Both the position numbers and the translations under genes were made by a program. A model generated the notes under the pieces. That model had not been told where the DNA came from, made no database searches, and saw nothing but the letters and a program-made list of their open reading frames with translations. Shown here one piece after another: positions 35,439 to 43,782 of a stretch of 64,000 bases of DNA. Within the stretch, counting starts at the first letter, position 1. The number at the start of each line of letters is the position of its first letter. This DNA comes from Agrobacterium albertimagni AOL15 (GTDB taxonomy: Bacteria > Pseudomonadota > Alphaproteobacteria > Rhizobiales > Rhizobiaceae). Where the stretch lies: contig NZ_ALJF01000003.1 of assembly GCF_000300855.1 (NCBI RefSeq), positions 248,001 to 312,000 of the forward strand, written 5' to 3'.

Positions 35439-35455
35439 TTTTCGCTGTGCGAAAA
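35439..35455. promoter_or_regulatory. IclR-regulon palindrome 3 (divergent promoter)
   Basis: TTTTCGCTGTGCGAAAA, perfect 7-3-7 inverted repeat in the 109-base region between dioxygenase C and the citryl-CoA-lyase-like gene. It ends 10 bases before the latter's start codon. Confidence 0.65.
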
Positions 35456-35465
35456 GGAACTGTGA

Positions 35466-36242
35466 ATGAGAATTGGCAAGCAGGACCACGCTTTCACCGC
35501 GATCGCCACATCGGATGCAACATCCATCACGGTCAGAGGCCATGATCTGTGTGACGACCTGATAGGCAAGATCGATTTCACCGATTATTTCTGGCTGCTG
35601 GTCTGCGGGAAACGGCCGGACAAACGACAGACCACGGCCCTCAACGCCTGCTTGGTCGCGATTGCCGAGCATGGACTGGTTCCATCGGTGCAGGCGGCCC
35701 GCATGACGCTGGCAGCAGCCCCGGAGGCCTGGCAGGGCGCCATGGCCGCAGGTCTTCTCGGCATGGGCACCGTTGTTGCCGGTTCTTCGGAGGTCGCGGG
35801 GCGATATCTCGCAGAACTGGTCGCCGCTGGCGGAAACGAGGCGGCGGTCCGCCACTCGCTTGATGTTTTCCTGAAGGAGCGCCGGAAGGTTCCGGGACTT
35901 GGCCATCCCCAGCACGCAGGCGGAGATCCCCGCGCAGATCGGCTACTGGCGGTCGCCGACGAACTGCAGATTTCCGGGCCGCATATCGCAACCTTAAGAC
36001 TGCTGGGCAAGCTTGCCCCCGGCATCATGAACCGGCCCTTGCCGATCAATGTCTCAGGCGCCATCCCCGCCGTGATGCTCGATGCCGGATGGCCACTCGC
36101 GGCCCTCAAGGCCATCCCCCTCATTGCCCGGGCCGCAGGCCTTGCCGCCCATCTCTATGAGGAAAGCGAACGGCCGATAGGCTTCATCCTGTCCCACCAC
36201 GCGGATTTGGCCATTTCGTATGACGGAGAGACATCCGAATGA
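35466..36242 (+). CDS. Citryl-CoA-lyase-like small citrate synthase homologue
   Basis: 258 residues, about the size of stand-alone citryl-CoA lyases, which are the C-terminal part of citrate synthase. H69 (IAEHGLVPS) and H147 (VPGLGHPQH...DPRADRL) match the two catalytic histidines. The expected catalytic Asp in an NVDGA motif is replaced by Ser197 in LPINVSGAIPAVML. The reaction may therefore differ from citrate-type C-C cleavage. It overlaps the CoA-transferase gene by 4 bases, so the pair likely activates an acid to its CoA thioester and then cleaves or condenses it. Confidence 0.82.
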   Translation: MRIGKQDHAFTAIATSDATSITVRGHDLCDDLIGKIDFTDYFWLLVCGKRPDKRQTTALNACLVAIAEHGLVPSVQAARMTLAAAPEAWQGAMAAGLLGMGTVVAGSSEVAGRYLAELVAAGGNEAAVRHSLDVFLKERRKVPGLGHPQHAGGDPRADRLLAVADELQISGPHIATLRLLGKLAPGIMNRPLPINVSGAIPAVMLDAGWPLAALKAIPLIARAAGLAAHLYEESERPIGFILSHHADLAISYDGETSE

Positions 36243-37378
36243 AGCCGCTTCAATCCATTCGGGTCATCGAGATGGGGACCTACATCACGGGGCCTGCCGC
36301 AGCGATGCAACTGGCCGACCTCGGTGCCGACGTCATCAAGGTCGAGCGCCCCGGAGAGGGCGATCCCTTCCGCGCCTTCAAGGGCGGGCTCTACTCGCCC
36401 CATTTTCAGACCTATAACCGCAACAAGCGTTCCATCGCGCTCGACACACGAAACCCCGAGGATCTCGAGGTCTTTCACGCCCTGATTTCTTCGGCAGACG
36501 TCTTCATCCAGAACTTCCGGCCGGGGGTCGCCGAAAAGCTCGGCGCGGGCGAAACCGAACTGAGAGCACTCAATCCGCGGCTCGTCTACTGCGCGATTTC
36601 AGGCTTTGGCACCTCGGGGCCGGCACGGGACAGACCGGCTTATGACACTGTGGCACAGGCGGCCAGCGGCTTTCTACGCCTCGTGACACCGCCTGACCGT
36701 CCCCGCGTCATCGGGCCGGCTCTGGCCGATGCCGTGACGGGACACTATGCGGCAACCGGCATCCTCGCCGCCCTGATCGAGCGCGGTCAGACGGGCAAGG
36801 GCCGCAGGCTCGACATCTCGATGCTTGAGGCCATGAGCCACTTCAATCTGGACAGTTTTACCCACTACTACAGCGTCGGAGAGGTCATGGGACCCTTGTC
36901 GCGACCGGTGGTCAGCCAGTCCTACACCTTCGAATGCGCCGACCACAAATGGATCGCCTTCCACCTCTCATCGCCGCAAAAGTTCTGGGAAGGTCTGCTC
37001 GATGCGACCCAGCAGCGCCATCTAGCAGATGATCCCCGTTTCCGCGAGCGCCTGGATCGCATCCGGCATCAGGATGACCTGATCGACATTCTCGCTCCGG
37101 TGTTTCGAAGCAAGCCGCGTGACGAATGGTGCGGTTTGCTGGAAACGAACGAAGTGCCCTATGCGCCCGCCTACGATAGCGACGAGGCGCTCGAAGACCC
37201 ACAGGCACGGCATCTGCAAATTGCGGTTACCGTTCCGAATGCCGAAATGGGAGACTTCACGACCGTCCGGCCGCCTTACAGCTTTGATGGCGAGCCGGAA
37301 TTTGCCGTCTCGCCTCCTCCGCGACTAAACGAGCATGGGGCGGAAATCAGAGCCGAGGTGATGAAGGCGTCACACTAG
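36239..37378 (+). CDS. Class III (CaiB/BaiF) CoA-transferase
   Basis: 379 residues of the formyl-CoA transferase family. The N-terminal part reads IRVIEMGTYITGPAAAMQLADLGADVIKVERPGEGDPFR. The catalytic Asp expected in this family lies in the DISMLEAMSHFNLDSF region (rough residue 195-200). It is coupled to the citryl-CoA-lyase-like gene. Family members move CoA between carboxylic acids such as succinate, formate, oxalate and citramalate; the acid here is unknown. A stem of CTAGGCT/AGCCTAG (37375-37404) follows without a T run. Confidence 0.88.
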   Translation: MKPLQSIRVIEMGTYITGPAAAMQLADLGADVIKVERPGEGDPFRAFKGGLYSPHFQTYNRNKRSIALDTRNPEDLEVFHALISSADVFIQNFRPGVAEKLGAGETELRALNPRLVYCAISGFGTSGPARDRPAYDTVAQAASGFLRLVTPPDRPRVIGPALADAVTGHYAATGILAALIERGQTGKGRRLDISMLEAMSHFNLDSFTHYYSVGEVMGPLSRPVVSQSYTFECADHKWIAFHLSSPQKFWEGLLDATQQRHLADDPRFRERLDRIRHQDDLIDILAPVFRSKPRDEWCGLLETNEVPYAPAYDSDEALEDPQARHLQIAVTVPNAEMGDFTTVRPPYSFDGEPEFAVSPPPRLNEHGAEIRAEVMKASH

Positions 37379-37440
37379 GCTAGGTGAGGCCCGTCGGAGC
37401 CTAGAGGTTGGGACGAAGGATGGACCAGCCAATCGATCGG

Positions 37441-37854
37441 TCAGTCTTCGCTGCCCTGCAGCGGTATGATCTGGACACTCCCGTGACGCACCGATCGCTC
37501 TGCAGTGATGTGGTCGGAAAAATGCTGTACCTCGTTCATCGACCCCTTCAGAATGCCGACTTCGAGGCAATTCTCGGTATCGAGATGCACATGCAGACTC
37601 GCGATCGTCAGGTCGTGATGATGATGGAAGCTGTTCGTCAGCCGCCGTGCTAGGTCGCGGGCCGCGTGATCGTAGACATAGCTTAGCACGCCGATGCAGG
37701 GTTCATCACCCTTCGAATTTCGGGTGGCTTCCTTCAGACCCGTTCTCACGAGATCACGGATCGCCTCCGACCGGTTCTGATCCCCGCGTGTCTCAATCAG
37801 CGCATCAAGCTCCTGCATCAGGTCGTCGTCGAGGGTGATTGTCACACGCTGCAT
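37441..37854 (-). CDS. nikR: Nickel-responsive repressor NikR
   Basis: 137 residues. An N-terminal ribbon-helix-helix (about 1-48: MQRVTITLDDDLMQELD) precedes an ACT-fold nickel domain. The four high-affinity Ni ligands of NikR are present as H77, H88, H90 and C96 (FHHHHDL, LHVH, ENCLE). GGAG lies 6 bases before the ATG. It is divergent from nikA, with a perfect NikR operator between. With nickel bound it would shut off nikABCDE. Confidence 0.96.
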   Translation of the reverse strand: MQRVTITLDDDLMQELDALIETRGDQNRSEAIRDLVRTGLKEATRNSKGDEPCIGVLSYVYDHAARDLARRLTNSFHHHHDLTIASLHVHLDTENCLEVGILKGSMNEVQHFSDHITAERSVRHGSVQIIPLQGSED

Positions 37855-37868
37855 ATCAAACTCCGATC

Positions 37869-37896
37869 GTATGATGTTTTGATATAGACATCATAC
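37869..37896. promoter_or_regulatory. NikR operator
   Basis: GTATGA-N16-TCATAC, identical to the E. coli NikR consensus in both half-sites and spacing. The arms extend to GTATGATGT-N10-ACATCATAC. It lies between nikR (14 bases from its start) and nikA. Confidence 0.93.
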
Positions 37897-37968
37897 TTTC
37901 CCAGGATTATGGTCCGGTTGTTTCGTAGGTGCACCCGGCACCGTCTGATTGGGTATAGGGGAATTTTC

Positions 37969-39546
37969 ATGACCAAGGCAATTCTGCGGGTTGCATTTTC
38001 GACCGCGCTCGCTGCCGCCTTCTTGTCCAGCACGGCCCTTGCTGCGCCGAAATCGCAACTGGTGCTCGCCATCGGCGGTGAGCCTGAAGGTGGTTATGAC
38101 CCGCTGACGGGTTGGGGACGTTACGGTCATCCGCTTTTTCATTCGACCCTCCTGACGCGCGATGCCGATTTGAAGACGCGCCCCGATCTGGCGACCGAAT
38201 GGTCGCTCTCCGATGATCGACTGACGTGGACCATCAGGCTCCGGCCTGACACAAAGTTCTCCGATGGTTCGCCACTCACCGCTGAAGACGTCGCCTTCAC
38301 CTTCAACGAGGCGGCCAAGATCGGCAGCGCCGCCGACTTGACCGCACTCGAAGCCGCCCGCGCCATCGACGACCAGACCGTCGAGTTCCGGCTGAAAAAG
38401 CCATGGATCACTTTCACCGAGAACTTCTACGCGCTCGGAATCGTGCCCTCGGACAGCTACGGCGAAGGCTATGCGCGAAAGCCCATCGGGTCAGGACCCT
38501 ACAAGCTCGTCTCTTGGACCGAAGGCCAACAGCTGATCGTAGAGAAAAACCCGAACTACTACGGCGAGACCGGGCCCTTCGAGCGGATCACCTTCCTGTT
38601 TACCGAAGAAGACACCAGCCTCGCGGCAGCCCAGGCCGGACAGGTGGACATGGTCTCGGTGCCTGCGACGGCCGCCGATGCGGCACCGCAGGGCTTCAAG
38701 CAGATCGTTGCCCAGTCGGTCGACAACAGAGGCATCGTCTTCCCTATGGTGAAGGACGAGGGCAAGGTCGTCGGCGAGGGCAAGAAAATCGGCAATGATG
38801 TCACGGCCGATCCTGCCATCCGGCGTGCCGTCAATCTCGGGATCGATCGAAACCAACTGGTCGAGGTCGCCCTGCTCGGCCACGGGAGCCCGGCAGCAGG
38901 CCCGGCCGACGGTCTGCCTTGGTCCAATCCGGACGCCGCAGTAAACTTCGACCTGGAACTGGCCAAGACCGAGCTAGAGCAAGCCGGCTGGGTGCTCGGC
39001 AACGACGGCATCCGCGTGAAAGATGGCCTGCGGGCCGCATTTCCGATCAACTATCCCGCGTCGGATTCCACCCGACGCATGCTCGCCGAGACCGTATCGG
39101 CACAAATGAAGGCGCTTGGCATTGAGGCGACGGCAACCGGCAAGAGCTGGGACGAGATCGGTCGCATCATGCATTCCGAGCCTGTGCTGTTCGGCTGGGG
39201 CAGCCACTCACCGCTTGAGGTCTACAATCTCTATCAGTCGAGCCTCAGTGGCGTGGAGTTCTACAATGCAGGCTTCTACGCCAACCCCACCGTCGACCAG
39301 CATCTCGCCGCAGCCCAGAGCGCCGAAAGCCTTGAAGCATCCTTCGGCGACTGGCGAAAAGCCGAGTGGGACGGGTCGACTGGCTTCGGCGCCAAGGGGG
39401 ACGCGGCATGGGCCTGGCTCGTCAACCTGGACCATGTTTACTACGTGAACGAATGCCTGGAGATTGGCGCCACCCAGATCGAACCGCATGGCCATGGATG
39501 GCCGATCACCGCGATGATCCAGACCTGGAAATGGACTTGTGAATAG
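37969..39546 (+). CDS. nikA: Nickel ABC transporter binding protein NikA
   Basis: Family 5 solute-binding protein of 525 residues. The signal peptide has a hydrophobic run to about residue 27, with cleavage near SSTALAA|P. The mature start KSQLVLAIGGEPEGGYDPLTGWGRYGHPLFHSTLL is NikA-like. ATG 37969 follows GGGGA. Under control of the NikR operator. It overlaps nikB by 8 bases. It may bind nickel bound to a small organic chelator, as known for E. coli NikA. Confidence 0.94.
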   Translation: MTKAILRVAFSTALAAAFLSSTALAAPKSQLVLAIGGEPEGGYDPLTGWGRYGHPLFHSTLLTRDADLKTRPDLATEWSLSDDRLTWTIRLRPDTKFSDGSPLTAEDVAFTFNEAAKIGSAADLTALEAARAIDDQTVEFRLKKPWITFTENFYALGIVPSDSYGEGYARKPIGSGPYKLVSWTEGQQLIVEKNPNYYGETGPFERITFLFTEEDTSLAAAQAGQVDMVSVPATAADAAPQGFKQIVAQSVDNRGIVFPMVKDEGKVVGEGKKIGNDVTADPAIRRAVNLGIDRNQLVEVALLGHGSPAAGPADGLPWSNPDAAVNFDLELAKTELEQAGWVLGNDGIRVKDGLRAAFPINYPASDSTRRMLAETVSAQMKALGIEATATGKSWDEIGRIMHSEPVLFGWGSHSPLEVYNLYQSSLSGVEFYNAGFYANPTVDQHLAAAQSAESLEASFGDWRKAEWDGSTGFGAKGDAAWAWLVNLDHVYYVNECLEIGATQIEPHGHGWPITAMIQTWKWTCE

Positions 39547-40543
39547 GTCAAGCCAACAGCACTGGGTGGGGTTGATCGCCGCAAAGGCGATCCGGCTTGT
39601 GCTTGTCCTTACGACGGTGGCGATCGTCGCCTTTGCACTGGCCAAGCACTCCCCGGTCGACCCGATCAATGCCTATCTCGGGGCCGACATCGCGCGTGCC
39701 GGGCCCGAGCAGCGCGCGCTCATTGCCGAGAAGTGGGGGCTCGACCAACCGGCGGCGACGCAGTTCTGGCGCTGGGCCAACAATCTGACGGCTGGCGATC
39801 TCGGCTACTCGATGACTTACAACGCACCGGTCGCCGACGTCCTCGTCTCGAGGTTCAAGGCGTCGCTTCCCCTGATGGGGCTTGCCTGGCTCTTTTCCGG
39901 TCTGCTTGGCTTCGCCCTTGGGGTGATTGCCGGTGCCTTTGCCGGATCCTGGGCAGACCGGATTATCCGTGTCTATTCCTACGTGCTCGCCTCGACGCCG
40001 ACCTTCTGGCTGGCCATCATGCTCCTGGTGATTTTTGCCGTGGGCCTTAATTGGGCGCCGATCTGCTGTGCGACGCCGATCGGCGTTCTGCTGGAAGAGG
40101 TGACCATTCTCGATCGCATCAGACACCTCGCCTTGCCGCTCGCCACGCTGAGCGTGCTCGGCATTGCCCAGATCGCGCTGCACACGCGCGCAAAAATGAT
40201 CGAGATCATGCAATCCGACTACGCACTCTATGCCAAGGCGCAGGGCGCCTCCCGCATGGATATCGCCCTGCGTCACGGGGCACGCAATGCGGCGCTTCCG
40301 GCAGTGACCGTCGTTTTCGCATCTCTGGGTGAGCTCTTCGGCGGCTCGGTTCTCGCCGAACAGGTCTTCTCCTATCCGGGGCTTGGCAAGGCAACCGTGG
40401 AAGCCGGCATCCGGGGCGATGTGCCCCTGCTTCTTGCCATCACGCTGGCGCTCACCTTTGTCGTCTTTGTCGGCAACTCGATTGCCGATCTCCTTTACCG
40501 GCTGGTGGATCCCCGCATGGCATCGGGAGCGCGCGTCGCATGA
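39539..40543 (+). CDS. nikB: Nickel ABC transporter permease NikB
   Basis: Permease of the DppB/OppB family, 334 residues, about six membrane segments. It has a GTG start overlapping the end of nikA. The ATPase-contact loop reads YALYAKAQGASRMDIALRHGARNAALP. It overlaps nikC by 4 bases. Confidence 0.94.
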   Translation: MNRSSQQHWVGLIAAKAIRLVLVLTTVAIVAFALAKHSPVDPINAYLGADIARAGPEQRALIAEKWGLDQPAATQFWRWANNLTAGDLGYSMTYNAPVADVLVSRFKASLPLMGLAWLFSGLLGFALGVIAGAFAGSWADRIIRVYSYVLASTPTFWLAIMLLVIFAVGLNWAPICCATPIGVLLEEVTILDRIRHLALPLATLSVLGIAQIALHTRAKMIEIMQSDYALYAKAQGASRMDIALRHGARNAALPAVTVVFASLGELFGGSVLAEQVFSYPGLGKATVEAGIRGDVPLLLAITLALTFVVFVGNSIADLLYRLVDPRMASGARVA

Positions 40544-41403
40544 GTGCCATCCTCGATCTCCCGCCCTCCGCCCCCGACCGCGCGCCTGATGGGCACCGGA
40601 TACGAACGCTGCTCGTCTCTGCCATCGCTGTGCTCGCTTTGGCTGCCGTTCTCGTATCTACCCATCTCTACGGCGGCTATGGCATCGATGCGGATTTCTC
40701 GACGCGCCTGCTCGGGCCGTCGCTGAGCCACCCCGCGGGAACCGATCAGCTCGGACGCGACATGTTCGCCCGCACGCTGCATGGCCTCGCTTTAAGTTTC
40801 TGGGTGGGCCTGATTGCGGCTTCAGGGTCCGTCGTCATCGCCATGCTGCTGGCACTTGCGGCGACCACGGGCGGACGGCTGGCCGATGAAGCCGTCTCCT
40901 TCCTGATCGATGCTGCGATGGGACTGCCGCACTTTGTGCTTCTGATCCTCATCTCTTTCGGTCTCGGCGGCGGCACGACGGCGGTGATCATCGCCGTTGC
41001 CGTCACCCATTGGCCGCGGCTTACCCGCATTCTGAGGGCCGAGCTGCTGCAACTGCGCCAAGCCGAGTTCGTCCAGGCATCCCGGCACTTCGGCAAATCC
41101 TGGTTCTACATCGGTCGGCATCACTTTTTGCCGCATCTCGTGCCGCAGCTGCTCGTCGGCCTCGTGCTTCTCTTTCCCCATGCCATCCTGCATGAGGCGG
41201 GCCTGACCTTCATCGGCTTCGGGCTTGAACCTTCCAAACCCGCCATCGGCGTTTTGCTGTCGGATTCGATGCGCTACCTCTCCGCCGGCAAATGGTGGCT
41301 TGGTCTGTTTCCGGGGCTGGCATTGCTGCTGGTGGTCTTGAGTTTCGATGCCATCGGCAATGGGCTGAGGCTACTAGTCGATCCCCGGCAGGAGCAAAGC
41401 TGA
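40540..41403 (+). CDS. nikC: Nickel ABC transporter permease NikC
   Basis: Permease of the DppC family, 287 residues. A typical GTDQLGRDMFARTLHG stretch follows the first membrane segment, and the contact loop reads EFVQASRHFGKSWFYIGRHHFLPHL. TGATG overlap couples it to nikD. Confidence 0.94.
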   Translation: MSAILDLPPSAPDRAPDGHRIRTLLVSAIAVLALAAVLVSTHLYGGYGIDADFSTRLLGPSLSHPAGTDQLGRDMFARTLHGLALSFWVGLIAASGSVVIAMLLALAATTGGRLADEAVSFLIDAAMGLPHFVLLILISFGLGGGTTAVIIAVAVTHWPRLTRILRAELLQLRQAEFVQASRHFGKSWFYIGRHHFLPHLVPQLLVGLVLLFPHAILHEAGLTFIGFGLEPSKPAIGVLLSDSMRYLSAGKWWLGLFPGLALLLVVLSFDAIGNGLRLLVDPRQEQS

Positions 41404-42212
41404 TGCTTGCAGTAGACACCCTCTCCATTGGCTTCCTGCGCTATGACGGCCTGATCCATCGCTGCGAAGTACCGGCCCTCGACGGCATCGACCTCAAGGT
41501 GGATCGCGGCGAGATCCTGGCGCTGGTGGGAGCCTCGGGTGCTGGAAAGAGCCTGCTTGCCCACGCCCTCTTCGGCATTTTGCCGGAGAACGCAGTGGTG
41601 CGCGGCAGCATATCCCTGAACGGAGAGCCTGTTGAAGCGGCCAATGGCGGCAAAGACCAGGGCCCGCGCATGGCGCTGGTGCCGCAATCGCTCAGCCATC
41701 TCGATCCATTGGCGCGCTGCGGCAAACAATTGCTGTGGGCCGCCAAACGCAGCGGCAAAGCGAAAACGAAGGCGGATCTCGTAAACACCCTGGAAAGCTT
41801 CGGCCTCGGTGCCGAAGTCATGCGGCTTTACCCGCATCAGGTCTCGGGCGGTATGGCACGCCGTCTGCTTCTCGCCATCGCCACCATCGGAGAGCCGGAT
41901 CTGATCGTCGCCGACGAGCCGACAAGTGGGCTTGATCCGGACGCAGCGGAAAACGTGCTTCTCCTCCTTCGACGTCTAGCCGATCGCGGCAAGGCTGTGT
42001 TGCTGATTACCCATGATCTCGTCACCGCGGTCTCCCATGCCGACCGGGTCGCGATCCTCGCAGAAGGGAGACTGCTCGGCATCGAGCCGGCCAATGCGTT
42101 TTCCGATGATGGCAGGCGGCTGACGCTGCCTTATGCAAGAGCGCTGTGGCTTGCGATGCCGGGAAACCAGTTCACGACCGCACCGCTTGAGCGGGAGGCC
42201 GCGCGTGCTTGA
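41403..42212 (+). CDS. nikD: Nickel ABC transporter ATPase NikD
   Basis: ATPase of 269 residues, Walker A GASGAGKS, signature QVSGGMARRLLLAIA, Walker B LIVADEPTSGLDP and switch THDLV. ATG 41403 shares an A with the nikC stop; a longer in-frame reading would only add residues from the end of the nikC region. It overlaps nikE by 8 bases. Confidence 0.94.
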   Translation: MLAVDTLSIGFLRYDGLIHRCEVPALDGIDLKVDRGEILALVGASGAGKSLLAHALFGILPENAVVRGSISLNGEPVEAANGGKDQGPRMALVPQSLSHLDPLARCGKQLLWAAKRSGKAKTKADLVNTLESFGLGAEVMRLYPHQVSGGMARRLLLAIATIGEPDLIVADEPTSGLDPDAAENVLLLLRRLADRGKAVLLITHDLVTAVSHADRVAILAEGRLLGIEPANAFSDDGRRLTLPYARALWLAMPGNQFTTAPLEREAARA

Positions 42213-42819
42213 GGTGAGAGGTGTTGAGTTCGGCTTTGGCAAAGCAGAGCCCATCCTTGATGGGGTATCGCTAACGCTGAAGCAGGGCGAGATCCTCGGC
42301 CTTTCCGGCCCCTCCGGCACTGGCAAATCGACGCTCGGGCGCATCGTGGCGGGTTATCTGAAGCCCCAGCAGGGAGAGGTTCTCCTCGATGGCACCACCC
42401 CTGCCCCCGGCTACCGCGGGGTTCAGCACATCCACCAGTCCTCGATCTTCGCCGTCAATCCGCGTTGGCGTCTGGGTCGGATCATCGCGGAAGCCTGGCA
42501 GCCGGATGATCAGACGCTGGATGCCATCGGCGTGTCGCGGATCTGGTTCGACCGCTACCCGCATGAAATCTCGGGCGGAGAGCTGCAACGGGTGGTGCTG
42601 GCAAGGGCGATTGGCCCCAAGACCCGATTCCTGGTCGCCGACGAAGCATCCGCCATGCTCGACCCGATCACCCAGGTGGAAATCTGGTCCTTCCTGATGG
42701 AGCGCTGCCGCCAGGGCCTCGGCATCCTCGCCATCAGCCATGATGCCCCCTTGCTGAAACGGGTGAGTTCACGGCAGCTCAAACTCGGCAATGGGAGCTT
42801 GATGCCGCTGGTCGCTTGA
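42205..42819 (+). CDS. nikE: Nickel ABC transporter ATPase NikE, short form
   Basis: ATPase of 204 residues with all core motifs: Walker A GPSGTGKS, signature EISGGELQRVVLARA, Walker B FLVADEASAMLDP and switch SHD. It starts at GTG 42205, 6 bases after GGGAGG. E. coli NikE has about 268 residues; this protein stops soon after the switch His and lacks the usual oligopeptide C-terminal extension. The motifs are intact, so it looks functional and not broken. Confidence 0.92.
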   Translation: MLEVRGVEFGFGKAEPILDGVSLTLKQGEILGLSGPSGTGKSTLGRIVAGYLKPQQGEVLLDGTTPAPGYRGVQHIHQSSIFAVNPRWRLGRIIAEAWQPDDQTLDAIGVSRIWFDRYPHEISGGELQRVVLARAIGPKTRFLVADEASAMLDPITQVEIWSFLMERCRQGLGILAISHDAPLLKRVSSRQLKLGNGSLMPLVA

Positions 42820-42838
42820 GCCCTTGGCGACTTGCTCT

Positions 42839-43729
42839 TCAGGTCGTCTTGTCTCTGATATAATTGATGATCGACGAAAAATCTTCGCCGCCATGCCCCA
42901 GTTGGTCGAAGAGTTCGTAAAGCGCTGTCGCATGTGCGCCGAGGGCCGTTGCCGCACCGGTCGCTTTCGCCGCGTCCTGCGACAGCCGCATGTCTTTCAG
43001 CATCAGGGCGGCGGCAAAGCCCGGCTTGTAGTCCCGGTTGGCAGGCGATGTCGGCACCGGTCCCGGAACCGGGCAGTTGGTGCTGATCGCCCAGCACTGG
43101 CCCGATGACGTCGAGGCGACATCGAACAGAGCTTGATGCGAAAGCCCGAGCTTTTCCCCAAGTACGAAGGCCTCACAGACCCCGGCCATGGTGATCCCGA
43201 GGACCATGTTATTGCAGATCTTGGCCGCCTGGCCGGCACCGGCCGAACCGCAATGGACGACCCTTCGTCCCATGGCTTCCAGGATAGGGCGGCCCCGCTG
43301 CAAAGCATCCGCCGCCTCCCCGCCGACCATGAAGGTCAACGTGCCCGCACTCGCCCCGGCCGTTCCACCGGAGACTGGCGCATCGAGTGACAGGCAGCCG
43401 GCCCCATCGGCAAGCGCATGGCATTTTCGGGCACTGTCGACATCAATCGTCGAGCAGTCGATCAGCAGTGTGCCCTGATCGACGACCCCGATGAGTTCGC
43501 TCCAGACCGACAGGACATGGTGCCCGGCAGGCAGCATGGTGATCACGATGGAGGCTCCGTCGACGGCTTGCGCAGCACTTTCGCAAAGCGTGATGCCGTT
43601 ATCCGTCGCGGCCTTCCTGGCTGGTTCGGAAAGATCGAATCCCCGGACCCGATACCCCGCCTTGACGAGATTGGCGGCCATCGGCCCTCCCATATTGCCA
43701 AGACCAATGAAGGCGATCGTCTCAAGCAT
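42839..43729 (-). CDS. mmsB: 3-hydroxyisobutyrate dehydrogenase
   Basis: NAD-dependent dehydrogenase of 296 residues in valine breakdown, 3-hydroxyisobutyrate to methylmalonate semialdehyde. NAD site FIGLGNMGGPMAANLVKAGY, substrate site DAPVSGGTAGA, catalytic Lys in GAGQAAKICNNM. GGGAGGAAA precedes ATG 43729. It follows the acyl-CoA dehydrogenase gene on the same strand. MmsA and the hydroxyisobutyryl-CoA hydrolase are not in the window. Confidence 0.92.
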   Translation of the reverse strand: MLETIAFIGLGNMGGPMAANLVKAGYRVRGFDLSEPARKAATDNGITLCESAAQAVDGASIVITMLPAGHHVLSVWSELIGVVDQGTLLIDCSTIDVDSARKCHALADGAGCLSLDAPVSGGTAGASAGTLTFMVGGEAADALQRGRPILEAMGRRVVHCGSAGAGQAAKICNNMVLGITMAGVCEAFVLGEKLGLSHQALFDVASTSSGQCWAISTNCPVPGPVPTSPANRDYKPGFAAALMLKDMRLSQDAAKATGAATALGAHATALYELFDQLGHGGEDFSSIINYIRDKTT

Positions 43730-43782
43730 AGCGTTTCCTCCCTCTTTAGGCGTCGGTCCCTGGATGATGTCCATTTGGGATC

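Noticed and set aside
37375-37404. CTAGGCT/AGCCTAG repeat after the CoA-transferase as terminator
   Set aside because: The loop is 16 bases and there is no T run, so it is too weak to call a terminator.
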